The notes: generated by a model from the sequence alone, not told the origin. DNA of 24,579 bases from an uncultured Lachnospiraceae bacterium (GCA_949051815.1 CARQVR010000049.1:1-24579); one strand, 5' to 3'; shown: positions 15,205 through 22,994, numbered from the stretch's first letter. Numbers and translations: made by a program.

Positions 15205-16155
15205 ATGACACCAGACAGAGGGACACAGGAAAAGAGACGTCACAGTACCACATGGATTCCGTACAGTTATTATGAGTGCAGGCTGCCGGAGTGGTTTGTG
15301 AACGTGCCTATGCACTGGCACGGCGAGTTTGAGCTGATTCATATTCTGCATGGCAGGGGCGTGTTTATATGCGGCAGCCGGAAGCTGGAGGCGGGGGAGG
15401 GGGAACTGCTGCTCATACCGCCCAATATGCTGCACGCGACATACCCGTGCAGGGAGGAGAAGCGGGGGCTGGCGGTAAAAGAGCAGGAGGAATGCGAGGG
15501 CGGCCATTCGACTGCCGGTCTGGTGCCAATGCTGTATGACGCTCTCGTGTTCAGCCCTGTCATGCTGGGTGCGGGCAGCGGCGACCGCTGTACGAATGAG
15601 TGCATCCGGCCGGTGATAAAGGGCAATATCCGCACAAACGTCTGCATCCGCCGGGACGCGGCGGCCTACGAAGAGCTGAGAGCGCTGGCGGAGCGGATTT
15701 TTTCCTGTGTGCGGGGAAACTCGGCCCGCTCGGATCTGCTTTTAAAAAGTGAGCTTCTGCGCCTGATCTGGACATTGGAGGAGAGCGGGGAAATTCTGTT
15801 TGAAAAAAACGGCACGGAGGGAGAGACAGAGGCGATCCGTCCGGCGCTTGAGTATATGGCGCTGAATTTCAGGGAGGATATTACGGTGGAGCAGTTAGCC
15901 GGGCTGGTACACCTGAGCAAGAGTCACTTTATGAGGTGTTTTCGGAAGGCGGTGGGGATCGGCGCCATCGAGCATTTGACCCAGCTTCGGATTCAGGCTG
16001 CCTGCGAAGCGCTCAGCGACAGCGCGGAACAAATCGCGGATATTGCGTTTTCCTGCGGGTACAGCAATCTTTCCAACTTTAACAGGCAGTTTTTAAAAAG
16101 GGTGGGCTGTTCTCCGAAGGAGTACAGGAAGCGGAATAAACCGGAAGATCTGTAG
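15205..16155 (+). CDS. AraC-family transcriptional regulator, 316 aa
   Basis: The N-terminal half has a cupin-type sugar-sensing domain: MHWHGEFELIHILHGRG near residue 36 and GELLLIPPNMLHATYP near 72. The C-terminal 100 residues hold the two helix-turn-helix motifs of AraC proteins: ITVEQLAGLVHLSKSHFMRC and AEQIADIAFSCGYSNLSNFN, followed by the conserved FLKRVGCSPKEYRK. The start is ATG 15205 with GGGGAGGAG upstream; a longer frame from 15154 has no ribosome site. Its divergent placement from the GH31 gene, with a direct repeat between them, makes it the likely local activator of that gene in response to the sugar substrate. Confidence 0.92.
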   Translation: MTPDRGTQEKRRHSTTWIPYSYYECRLPEWFVNVPMHWHGEFELIHILHGRGVFICGSRKLEAGEGELLLIPPNMLHATYPCREEKRGLAVKEQEECEGGHSTAGLVPMLYDALVFSPVMLGAGSGDRCTNECIRPVIKGNIRTNVCIRRDAAAYEELRALAERIFSCVRGNSARSDLLLKSELLRLIWTLEESGEILFEKNGTEGETEAIRPALEYMALNFREDITVEQLAGLVHLSKSHFMRCFRKAVGIGAIEHLTQLRIQAACEALSDSAEQIADIAFSCGYSNLSNFNRQFLKRVGCSPKEYRKRNKPEDL

Positions 16156-16215
16156 AGAGGGAGCGGAGGGGAGAACCGGGTTTCGCAATTACCTGTTATG
16201 AAAAATCAGGAAGGG

Positions 16216-16250
16216 TGTCACATTTTCGCGTCGTCATGTGTTTTATTAAT
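16216..16250 (+). promoter_or_regulatory. Possible ECF-type promoter before sigma factor gene
   Basis: The 213-bp gap 16156-16368 contains no gene. It has TGTCACATTTTCGCG followed by a CGTC pair and ATGTGTTTTATT, with CACAT and ATGTG forming a small inverted repeat. ECF genes are usually autoregulated and no sigma-A promoter stands out, so this is the best candidate, but the spacing does not match a standard ECF consensus. Confidence 0.3.
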
Positions 16251-16368
16251 AGCAGGAGTCGTTTCATGACAGGCGGCAGGTTAGAAGGAATGGCCGCTTG
16301 GAAAAGGAACCTGTCTGACGGAATGAAAAGCGGAAGAAAAAACGGGGACGCCCGAAGGCGGTGACATA

Positions 16369-16863
16369 TTGGAGAGAAGGACGGACAGCCCGGACCAGAG
16401 CGTGGAAGCGGTTTTTCAGGAGTTTGGCAATATGCTATACCGAGTTGCCTTCGTGATGATGAAGAACGCCTTTGACGCGGAGGATGTCGTGCAGGATACA
16501 CTGATTAAATATATGGAGCATAGGAAGCGCGGGAGCGTGTTTGAGACGGAGGGGCATCGGAAAGCATGGTTGATCCGGGTGGATATCAACCTCTGCAAAA
16601 ACAGGCTGCGCTTTTATAAAAATCACCCGAAGATCGGGATGGAGCAGTTATCACGGTACTATGAGGAGAAGGAAGACACGAGACTGATGGACAGCCTCTT
16701 ACTTTTGCCGTCCAGATACAGGGAAGTACTGCTTTTGCATTATGTGGAAGGGTATCAGGGGAAGGAGATCGCACAGATGCTTGGCATTTCGGAATCCGCC
16801 GTCAGAAAGCGGCTGGAGAGAGGGCGTGGAAAGCTGCGTGATCTGCTGGAGGAGACGGGATGA
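16369..16863 (+). CDS. ECF-type RNA polymerase sigma factor, 164 aa
   Basis: A short sigma-70 family factor with only regions 2 and 4. Region 2 (about residues 13-80) includes DAEDVVQDTLIKY at 36-48, the core polymerase contact. Region 4 (about 105-160) includes LPSRYREVLLLHYVEGY and the HTH GKEIAQMLGISESAVRKRLERG. The start is TTG at 16369, because AAGGCGGTGA, one mismatch from the full anti-SD, lies 4 bases upstream; the first ATG is well inside region 2. The gene ends in an ATGA overlap with the next gene, which encodes a membrane protein, the standard ECF/anti-sigma arrangement. The stimulus is unknown. Confidence 0.9.
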   Translation: MERRTDSPDQSVEAVFQEFGNMLYRVAFVMMKNAFDAEDVVQDTLIKYMEHRKRGSVFETEGHRKAWLIRVDINLCKNRLRFYKNHPKIGMEQLSRYYEEKEDTRLMDSLLLLPSRYREVLLLHYVEGYQGKEIAQMLGISESAVRKRLERGRGKLRDLLEETG

Positions 16864-17666
16864 CAGACAGGGGAAAGCACCGGAAACAGCCTTTGTTCGC
16901 AAGACTGCGGAGAGGAAAGGAGAGACGTGTCTTAATGGAAGAGAGAGTGTGGAACGGAAAAGAAACAGAGGAGGAAGAGCGGCTTTCTTCTGATGAGGAC
17001 GCAGGGAACCGTCTGCGCGCGGCAGCGTACAGAATTGTGCCTGACGAGTCTGTGGGGGAACGCATCATAGAGGGTGTAAAGGCGGGAAAACGAAACAGGA
17101 GACTGGCACCCGGAATACCGGCGGCAGTTTTTGCGGCCTGTCTGCTTTTATCTATTCTGTATTTTAAGGGAACCGGAGTGATCGGGGAAGAGGTGGTGGT
17201 CTATGCGGCTACAGAGGAGCACGGCTGGCAGAAACTTGTGGAGGGAGAACGGATTCTGCTGAAAAAGGAACCTTATCAGACGCTTGAGGAGGGGGAGGAG
17301 CCGTTTTATGACAATGGGAGGAGCGCTTATTATCCTTATATATGCACCTTCCGGGTTGAGGTGCCTGAAAACTATGTCTATGACAAACAGATGGTTATCA
17401 TCAGGGATGATGATATTCTGGAATTTGGCGACAGGCTTGAATGGTGGGTGGCGCCGGAGCGGCCGGAGGATGCGGGCAGGATTATGAAAGGGGCGTTCCG
17501 GCTCTGGATCGTGGATGAAAACAGGGAGCGGCAGGCAGCTCTGGAGTTGGAACTGACCAAGGAGGACGGCAAGTGTTATGCCGAATTGAGGCGCGTGTGG
17601 GAAAGCAAGGCATATAAGAAGAACCGGCATAAAAACTGGGTGTCTGGGCACGGCAGACAGCTCTGA
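16860..17666 (+). CDS. Membrane-anchored anti-sigma factor candidate, 268 aa
   Basis: The ATG overlaps the sigma factor stop (ATGA), so translation is coupled. Residues 1-82 are charged and cytoplasmic, including a helical SDEDAGNRLRAAAYRIVPDE region suited to holding the sigma factor. One membrane segment is at about 85-102 (GIPAAVFAACLLLSILYF). The remaining 165 residues lie outside and show a beta-rich pattern beginning VVYAATEEHGWQKL, which I do not assign to a named fold. No zinc-binding HxxxCxxC motif of ZAS anti-sigma factors is present, so it would be a non-ZAS type. The function is inferred from topology and coupling. Confidence 0.7.
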   Translation: MTDRGKHRKQPLFARLRRGKERRVLMEERVWNGKETEEEERLSSDEDAGNRLRAAAYRIVPDESVGERIIEGVKAGKRNRRLAPGIPAAVFAACLLLSILYFKGTGVIGEEVVVYAATEEHGWQKLVEGERILLKKEPYQTLEEGEEPFYDNGRSAYYPYICTFRVEVPENYVYDKQMVIIRDDDILEFGDRLEWWVAPERPEDAGRIMKGAFRLWIVDENRERQAALELELTKEDGKCYAELRRVWESKAYKKNRHKNWVSGHGRQL

Positions 17667-17677
17667 CAGGGGGAGAA

Positions 17678-17701
17678 GATTGAAAATTAAAATTTTCAAT
17701 C
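17678..17701. repeat. Perfect 24-bp AT-rich inverted repeat
   Basis: GATTGAAAAT and ATTTTCAATC flank TAAA, 11 bases after the anti-sigma stop. There is no T-run beyond it, so it may be a weak terminator or, more likely, a regulator-binding palindrome. Confidence 0.65.
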
Positions 17702-17715
17702 GCGGGATTTGTGTC

Positions 17716-17761
17716 TGCGCATTGCTTGACATAAACTAGGTTATGCGCAAAAAAATGCGCA
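17716..17761 (+). promoter_or_regulatory. TGCGCA repeat cluster around a TTGACA box
   Basis: Three copies of the palindromic TGCGCA lie at 17716, 17744 and 17756. TGCGCAT and ATGCGCA bracket TTGACATAAACTAGGTT, inside which CATAA and TTATG also form an inverted repeat. TTGACA at 17726 is a perfect -35, but no -10 is found at 16-18 bases. It lies just before the broken permease gene. Confidence 0.45.
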
Positions 17762-17776
17762 GAGATGGAGTAAAAC

Positions 17777-18223
17777 ATGAAGTTTTTTATGAGGCAGACC
17801 GTGAGGAATATTGCACGGCACAGAAAAAAGAGTATTCTTCATATCCTGCCCTTTGACTACATGCGGGAGGCTTACCACAGTCAGGGAATCGGGTTTTTTG
17901 CGGACTCAGGCTTTTTTGTGGTGAAGGATCCGTTTCAGTTAAATGCGCTGAAAGCCCGGATGCATGACGAAGTGAAATTTCTGCCGGTGGTTACCAGAGC
18001 GGAGTTCCGCTTTGACGGAAACGCGCTGACGATCATGGATGAATCCTTTATCCGTTCGGCGGAGACGCTTTCGAAGAATTTGGCGCTCCTTCGGGGAATG
18101 TTTCCCTTTCTTGTGGTGATTGTGATTTTTATCGGGTATCTGTGCAGTTATCTCTCCTTGCAGAGCAGGCGGGGGGGGAATACGCGCTCATGCGGTCGCT
18201 CACTTCTTTCAGAATCAACCTGA
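17777..18223 (+). pseudogene. FtsX-like ABC permease, internally deleted and frameshifted
   Basis: A good GGAG ribosome site and ATG open a frame that starts like MacB/FtsX-type permeases (MKFFMRQTVRNIARHRKKSIL). The first membrane helix and most of the extracytoplasmic domain are missing: the text jumps to ILPFDYMREAYHS. Later, LALLRGMFPFLVVIVIFIGY and SLQSRR match the next permease helix. At a run of eight Gs (18171-18178) the frame shifts; the other frame reads EYALMRSLTSFR, the expected continuation, and then soon loses similarity, so the last two helices are absent. It cannot encode a working permease. The ATPase partner follows directly. Confidence 0.75.
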
Positions 18224-18272
18224 ATTGTTGTGGAAATAAAAGTACCGCCCAGGCGGTAGAATGGAGGAAAAC

Positions 18273-18950
18273 ATGGAAAAAATCATTAAGGCGGTAAATG
18301 TGAGTTACATCTACCAGACGAAGTACCAGAAGACGAAGGCGCTCTCGGAGGTGAACTGTTCTTTTGAGCGGGGGAAGGTGTACGCGATCACAGGCAAGTC
18401 CGGCAGCGGCAAGAGTACCTTCCTGTCCCTTCTTGCGGGGCTGGATGTGCCCACAGAGGGGACGCTTACCGTAGAAGGGGAGGACATGCGGAAGATGAAC
18501 CGGGACGCTTACCGTCTGAACCGGGCGTCGGTCATTTATCAGGCTTTTCATCTGTTCCCCCTGCTGACGGTGATGGAGAACGTCATGTTCCCCATGGAGC
18601 TGCAGCATGTCCCGGCGAAAGTGGCAAAGGCGAAGGCGCGGGAATATCTGGATAAGGTGGGACTGCCGGAAACGCTCTACAAAAAGATGCCCGGTATGAT
18701 CAGCGGCGGGGAGCAGCAGAGAGTTGCCATCGCGAGGGCTATCGCGGCGGGCGGTGAGATTCTTTTAGCTGACGAGCCGACCGGAAATCTGGACAGCCAG
18801 AATGAGAAGGTGATCGTGGAGCTTCTGTGCAAGCTGGCCCACGAGGACAATTACGCGGTGATCGTGGTGACCCATAACGATGCGGTGGCCGCGGTGGCGG
18901 ATGTGGTCTATGGCATGACGGACGGAGTGTTGTCGGTGGTGAGAGGTTAG
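18273..18950 (+). CDS. ABC transporter ATP-binding protein (MacB/LolD type), 225 aa
   Basis: An intact ABC ATPase: Walker A GKSGSGKST at 41-49, Q-loop glutamine at 90, signature ISGGEQQ at 143-149, Walker B with DEP at 167-169, D-loop and switch histidine at 201. The sequence type (GEILLADEPTGNLDSQN) fits the MacB/LolD/FtsE-like group, which works with FtsX-fold permeases in export, lipoprotein release or peptide resistance. The start is ATG 18273, with GGAGG 5 bases upstream; an ATG at 18261 overlaps that site. Its own permease gene just upstream is degenerate, so it is an orphan ATPase here, either decaying or serving a permease elsewhere. Confidence 0.9.
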   Translation: MEKIIKAVNVSYIYQTKYQKTKALSEVNCSFERGKVYAITGKSGSGKSTFLSLLAGLDVPTEGTLTVEGEDMRKMNRDAYRLNRASVIYQAFHLFPLLTVMENVMFPMELQHVPAKVAKAKAREYLDKVGLPETLYKKMPGMISGGEQQRVAIARAIAAGGEILLADEPTGNLDSQNEKVIVELLCKLAHEDNYAVIVVTHNDAVAAVADVVYGMTDGVLSVVRG

Positions 18951-19007
18951 AGGGGATATGATGTAAGAAAAATAATATAAGCGGACAATAAAAGCAAAAA
19001 AAGACAC

Positions 19008-19036
19008 TGGAAAAAAGGAACTGCCTGTGATAGAAT
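19008..19036 (+). promoter_or_regulatory. Candidate promoter of purF leader
   Basis: TGGAAA and TAGAAT are separated by 17 bases, with a TGn extension before the -10. Transcription would start near 19043, immediately before a terminator-shaped hairpin. No promoter-like sequence was found between that hairpin and purF. Confidence 0.4.
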
Positions 19037-19044
19037 AAACAAGT

Positions 19045-19084
19045 CGGGACAAAGAAGTCTGAAAAGATTTCTTTGTCCCGTTTT
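19045..19084 (+). terminator. Rho-independent terminator between ABC ATPase and purF
   Basis: CGGGACAAAGAA pairs perfectly (12 bp) with TTCTTTGTCCCG around a 12-base loop, followed by TTTT. It can end the ABC transcript, or, if the promoter at 19008-19036 is used, act as an attenuator or 5' cap hairpin for purF. Confidence 0.85.
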
Positions 19085-19172
19085 GCGTGTATTAGCAGAG
19101 CCTGCTTATACGCAAGGAGCCAGAGTCAGAAAACGGAAAGCAATGACAGAGAAAAGGCGGAAGCCCTCTGTC
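19085..19172 (+). promoter_or_regulatory. Structured purF leader: two further hairpins
   Basis: Hairpin A, 19085-19113: GCGTGTA and TATACGC pair, then AGCAG with CTGCT, with a 2-base bulge. Hairpin B, 19145-19172: GACAGAG pairs perfectly with CTCTGTC, then an AAAA bulge and an inner GGC/GCC stem closed by a GGAA tetraloop. Hairpin B ends 3 bases before the ribosome site of purF and could affect its access. I do not recognise a purine, PRPP or ykkC riboswitch consensus. Confidence 0.45.
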
Positions 19173-19189
19173 TGTGAGGAGGAATGAAG

Positions 19190-20596
19190 ATGGCCGGAAT
19201 AAAGGAAGCCTGCGGTGTGGTGGGCATGTACGGACCGGAAGGAGATAACGTGGCGCCGTGGATTTACTGCGGATTGACGGCGTTACAGCACAGAGGACAG
19301 GAGGCCTGCGGCATGGCGGTTTCCAGAACCGATAAGGAGCGGGGCAATGTGTGCTTTCACAAGGATCCCGGTCTGGTGAGCGAAGTGTTCACGGAAGAGA
19401 CTCTGGAAAAAATGGACGGGAATCTCGGCATTGGTCATGTGCGCTATTCTACGACGGGTGCGTCCGTGGCCGGGAATGCCCAGCCCCTTGTGCTGTCCTA
19501 TATCAAGGGGACGCTTGCGCTTGCCCATAATGGTAATTTGATCAATACGCCGGAACTGAGATGGGAGCTGATCCGGAACGGAGCGGTCTTTCACACCACC
19601 ACGGATTCGGAGGTGATCGCTTTTCATATCGCGAGGGAACGGGTGCACTCGGCTTCGGTGGAGGAGGCAGTATACAGGACGGCTCTGAAAATAAAGGGAG
19701 GCTATGCGCTGGTTATTATGAGTCCAAGAAAACTTATCGGGGTGCGGGATCCTTATGGTTTAAAGCCTCTTTGTCTGGGGAAACGGGGGCAGACGTATGT
19801 GCTGGCTTCGGAGTCCTGCGCGCTGGATGCTGTGGGGGCCTCTTTTGTGCGGGATATTCTGCCGGGGGAGGTGGTCACGATTTCCGGCGGAGTGATACGG
19901 TCGCAGATGCTGCCGAAGGCGGAGCGGTGTGCCCACTGTATCTTCGAGTATATTTATTTTGCCAGACTGGACAGTACGATGGACGGTGTGCGGGTGTACG
20001 ACGCCAGAATCCGTGCGGGAGAGCTGCTGGCAGAGTCTTATCCCGTGGAGGCGGATCTGGTGACAGGGGTGCCGGAGTCGGGGCTTCCGGCGGCACAGGG
20101 ATATGCGCGGGAGAGCGGGATTGTCTTCGGGCAGGCGTTTTATAAGAACGGCTACATAGGCAGAACTTTCATTAAGCCTACCCGGAAGGAGCGGGAGGCC
20201 GCCGTGCGCATGAAGCTGAGCGTGCTGGAACCGGCGGTAAAAGACAAGCGGATCGTGCTGGTGGATGATTCCATTGTGAGGGGAACCACCATTGCCAACC
20301 TGATCCGCATGCTGAAGGAGGCGGGAGCAGTAGAAGTGCATGTGAGAATCAGTTCGCCGCCCTTTCTCTATCCGTGCTATTTCGGCACCGACGTGCCGTC
20401 TGATTCCCAGCTCATCGCGGCAAACTACAGCACAGAGGCGATCCGGGAGATGATCGGGGCGGATTCGCTCGGCTATCTGCGAAAGGAAGACCTTTCGGAA
20501 ATGACGGGAGGACTGCCGCTTTGTAAGGCGTGTTTTGACGGGGCGTATCCTATGGACTGCGGCGGCTGTATGGAGAAGACCGCCTGTACTGACTGA
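19190..20596 (+). CDS. purF: Amidophosphoribosyltransferase (glutamine PRPP amidotransferase), 468 aa
   Basis: First step of de novo purine synthesis: PRPP plus glutamine to phosphoribosylamine. An N-terminal Ntn-hydrolase glutaminase domain starts with a short propeptide and then the catalytic cysteine in CGVVGMYGPEGD (Cys8 from this start), followed by HRGQEACGMAV. The C-terminal transferase domain has the PRPP loop RIVLVDDSIVRGTT. Cysteines in ERCAHCIFEY, FLYPCYFGTD and CKACFDGAYP fit the Bacillus-type enzyme with a structural [4Fe-4S] cluster. ATG 19190 is chosen because GGAGG lies 7 bases upstream; ATG 19184 is too close to it. Unusually it is not beside other pur genes, and its leader is structured. 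Confidence 0.95.
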   Translation: MAGIKEACGVVGMYGPEGDNVAPWIYCGLTALQHRGQEACGMAVSRTDKERGNVCFHKDPGLVSEVFTEETLEKMDGNLGIGHVRYSTTGASVAGNAQPLVLSYIKGTLALAHNGNLINTPELRWELIRNGAVFHTTTDSEVIAFHIARERVHSASVEEAVYRTALKIKGGYALVIMSPRKLIGVRDPYGLKPLCLGKRGQTYVLASESCALDAVGASFVRDILPGEVVTISGGVIRSQMLPKAERCAHCIFEYIYFARLDSTMDGVRVYDARIRAGELLAESYPVEADLVTGVPESGLPAAQGYARESGIVFGQAFYKNGYIGRTFIKPTRKEREAAVRMKLSVLEPAVKDKRIVLVDDSIVRGTTIANLIRMLKEAGAVEVHVRISSPPFLYPCYFGTDVPSDSQLIAANYSTEAIREMIGADSLGYLRKEDLSEMTGGLPLCKACFDGAYPMDCGGCMEKTACTD

Positions 20597-20865
20597 TAAA
20601 ACTGCTGAAACAGGGCAGCGCCCATGGCCTTCCGGCAGGTTTGGGGGACAAAATATATCTCTTGCATACTTCTATTGTCTGTGATATCTTTGAATCTATA
20701 CAAAGCAAATGCAGGCGGGTCAACCGTCTGCAATCTAAAGATTCTTTCCGGGTTCATCGGAGACAATCCCTTACTTGTAAACGGACTGGAGCAGAGAAAG
20801 AGGCAAAGAAAGACCGTATTCCTCTTGTATTCAGTCATAAAAAACTGTATAATGGAGGAAAATCT
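20597..20865 (+). other. Leader region before Rpn gene, no gene seen
   Basis: This stretch has open frames on both strands but none with a ribosome site. It holds a 9-bp hairpin at 20710-20732 (TGCAGGCGG with CCGTCTGCA, one G-U pair), a possible promoter TTGTCT-N16-TATACA at 20675-20702, and a perfect TATAAT at 20848 only 13 bases from the Rpn start. The in-frame extension upstream of the Rpn ATG is probably not translated. Confidence 0.4.
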
Positions 20866-21822
20866 ATGGTAAAACGAAATGCAAAGAAGTGGTTCCGGCA
20901 TGGTAGCTGGTGGAGAAGGCTCAGAAACAACCGCAGGTACAGGGATGTGCTTTTCCGGTATCTTTTTCGGGATAAGCAGCATCTTCTGGATCTTTACAAC
21001 GCCCTGAACGGCAGTACATACCAGAACCCGGAGGAGCTTGAGGTAGTTACCATGGAGGATGTGATCTTTCTGAAAATGAAGAACGATATGTCCTTTATGA
21101 TCGGGAATACAATAAACCTTTATGAACATCAGAGTACCTGGAACCCGAACATGCCTTTAAGAGGACTTCTCTATTTTGCACAGCAGTTCGAGGGGCTGCT
21201 TGCTTCCCGCGATGATGACATTTACGGTACGAAGCGTGTGGAACTGCCAACACCCGTATACATTGTATTTTATAACGGCACAGGTATGCAGGGCGATAAT
21301 CTGCTTCTGTATCTGTCGGATTCGTTTTCAGCGGGACGGGGGAGCGGCTGCATGGAATGCACCTGCGAGGTACTGAACATCAACCGCGGCTACAATCACG
21401 CGCTTATGGAAAAATGCCACAGGCTATGGGAGTATTCGGAATTTTCCTCCGAGATCGAGGAGAACATAAAAAAGGGAATGCGCCGGGAGGAAGCTGTCCA
21501 CACGGCCATGGACACCTGTATTGAGAAGGGGATACTCAGGGATATCCTGATAAAACAGAAAGCGGAGGTGCTGCATATGATCCTGACGGAATATGACGAG
21601 AAAAAGCATTTCAGGACGCTCTTTCGGGAGGGGAAGGAAGAGGGCATAAAAGAGGGCATAGAGATCGGACTTGGTAAAGGCCGCGAGGAAAAGCTCAGAG
21701 AACAGGTGCAGATAAAAATTGCCAAGGGAAAAACGATCCCTGTGATTGCGCAAGAACTGGAAGAAGATCCGGATGTGATTGCGCGGATCGCGGCGAAACT
21801 TACCGCTGAGAGCATGTCATAG
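20866..21822 (+). CDS. Rpn-family recombination-promoting nuclease/putative transposase, 318 aa
   Basis: A PD-(D/E)XK nuclease-fold protein of the Rpn/transposase_31 group, common in Lachnospiraceae as many copies. Seen: an N-terminal RYRDVLFRYLFRDKQHLLDL, the central LKMKNDMSFMIGNTINLYEHQS carrying the presumed catalytic acidic and E-x-Q residues (in this family the motif is D-x-E/Q around the E-HQS end), then LLYFAQQFEGL. The C-terminus is the usual charged EGIKEGIEIGLGKGREE-type repeat followed by an HTH-like IPVIAQELEEDPDVIARI. E. coli Rpn proteins nick DNA and raise recombination. The start is ATG 20866, with GGAGG 8 bases before it. Confidence 0.85.
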   Translation: MVKRNAKKWFRHGSWWRRLRNNRRYRDVLFRYLFRDKQHLLDLYNALNGSTYQNPEELEVVTMEDVIFLKMKNDMSFMIGNTINLYEHQSTWNPNMPLRGLLYFAQQFEGLLASRDDDIYGTKRVELPTPVYIVFYNGTGMQGDNLLLYLSDSFSAGRGSGCMECTCEVLNINRGYNHALMEKCHRLWEYSEFSSEIEENIKKGMRREEAVHTAMDTCIEKGILRDILIKQKAEVLHMILTEYDEKKHFRTLFREGKEEGIKEGIEIGLGKGREEKLREQVQIKIAKGKTIPVIAQELEEDPDVIARIAAKLTAESMS

Positions 21823-21825
21823 ATC

Positions 21826-21865
21826 GCGGCTGGCGGACCGCTTTGAAGCGTCATCCGCCAGCCGC
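21826..21865. terminator. Inverted repeat between convergent Rpn and kinase genes
   Basis: GCGGCTGGCGGA pairs perfectly (12 bp) with TCCGCCAGCCGC; the 16-base loop contains a 5-bp mini stem (CGCTT/AAGCG). Its place between convergent genes suggests a shared terminator, although no T-run follows. Confidence 0.65.
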
Positions 21866-21872
21866 AGGAAGG

Positions 21873-22994
21873 TCAGAACTGTTTGCTTAGGCGCGCGACG
21901 ATCTTAGTCATCTCATCCCATTTCTGTTCCATATCAGCCACCAGTTTAAACTGCGTTCTGGCGCGGTCAAGGTTATGGTTTTCGCGGTGAATCCTGAAGT
22001 AGACGTCGCCAGCCAGATAATCCGCGAGAAAACGGATGCCGCATTCGTATGTCATAAGCTTCGCGCCCATGGGCAGCAGCCGGATCTCCAGAGGCGTGAG
22101 ACTGCCCGCGCATCCGGCCAGAAACCCTTCCGTGAAAGTTTCAAACAAGGACAGATCCAATCCGATTTTGGACAGATCGGTTTCATCCTCCGCGCCGGTG
22201 TTGGCGCCGGTACGGATGGAGTCCCCGAAGTCGTAGAGGGACAGACCGGGCATTACCGTGTCAAGGTCTATGACGCACAGTGCCTTTCTTGTTTCGTTGT
22301 CAAAAAGAATGTTGTTCAGTTTTGTGTCATTGTGGGTCACCCGCAGAGGCAGCTCCCCCTTTTCCAGATGATCCGTGAGTACACGGGTGTCCGCTTCCCG
22401 GCTCAGTGCGAAGTCGATTTCAGGCTGTACCGAAGCGGCGCGTCCGAGCGGATCGTCGGCCACCGCTTTTTTGAAGTCCTGAAAGCGGGAGGGGGTGTAG
22501 TGGAAGCGGGGAATCGTTTCGTGCAGGGTTTCGGCGGGATAGTCTGAGAGCTGTCTTTGGAAATTGCCGAAAGCAACTGCGCAGTCGTAAAAATCTCCGG
22601 CGTTTTCTATCTTTTCCAGACAGAAGGTATTGTCGATGAAAGGGAAGACACGCCAAAAGTTATGTAAACTATCCTCGAAATAATTTTCCCCGTCTTTTGT
22701 CTGGATGACACTTAAGGTTTCCCTGTCAGGATCGCCGTTTTTTTCTGCGATCTTCTTTTGCAGATAGGATGTGACGCCTGCCACATTCTCCATGAGCGCC
22801 TGCGGATTTTGGAAAATGGAGTGATTCATCCGCTGCAGGATATACTTTTTCTCCGCACCGGCAAGATCGCAGGTTACCAGAAAGGTGTCGTTGATGTGGC
22901 CGTTTCCATACGGACTCGCACTGCGCAGCGTTCCTTTCAGACAGAAAGCGGCGATGGCTTTGTCAATGGTTTCAGGGGTGAGGTTTTGATTCAT
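21873..22994 (-). CDS. N-acetylhexosamine 1-kinase-like phosphotransferase (APH family), 373 aa
   Basis: A member of the aminoglycoside-phosphotransferase fold, closest in motif pattern to NahK (older databases call these mucin desulfatases). The N-terminal nucleotide loop is SPYGNGHINDTF at about 27-38. The catalytic loop is HNDTKLNNIL at 221-230 with Asp223 as base, and the metal site is VIDLDTVMPG at 241-250, followed by LYDFGDSIRTGANTG. NahK makes N-acetylhexosamine 1-phosphate from mucin or milk sugars. No lacto-N-biose phosphorylase or sugar transporter is adjacent, so the substrate is inferred only. ATG 22994 has AAGGAG 8 bases upstream. Confidence 0.85.
   Translation of the reverse strand: MNQNLTPETIDKAIAAFCLKGTLRSASPYGNGHINDTFLVTCDLAGAEKKYILQRMNHSIFQNPQALMENVAGVTSYLQKKIAEKNGDPDRETLSVIQTKDGENYFEDSLHNFWRVFPFIDNTFCLEKIENAGDFYDCAVAFGNFQRQLSDYPAETLHETIPRFHYTPSRFQDFKKAVADDPLGRAASVQPEIDFALSREADTRVLTDHLEKGELPLRVTHNDTKLNNILFDNETRKALCVIDLDTVMPGLSLYDFGDSIRTGANTGAEDETDLSKIGLDLSLFETFTEGFLAGCAGSLTPLEIRLLPMGAKLMTYECGIRFLADYLAGDVYFRIHRENHNLDRARTQFKLVADMEQKWDEMTKIVARLSKQF

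Noticed and set aside
19184..19189. purF start at the first ATG
   Set aside because: Only one base separates GGAGG from it; the ATG at 19190 has normal 7-base spacing.
20473..21129. 218-residue minus-strand frame
   Set aside because: It overlaps the purF end and the Rpn start, has no ribosome site and no recognisable domain.
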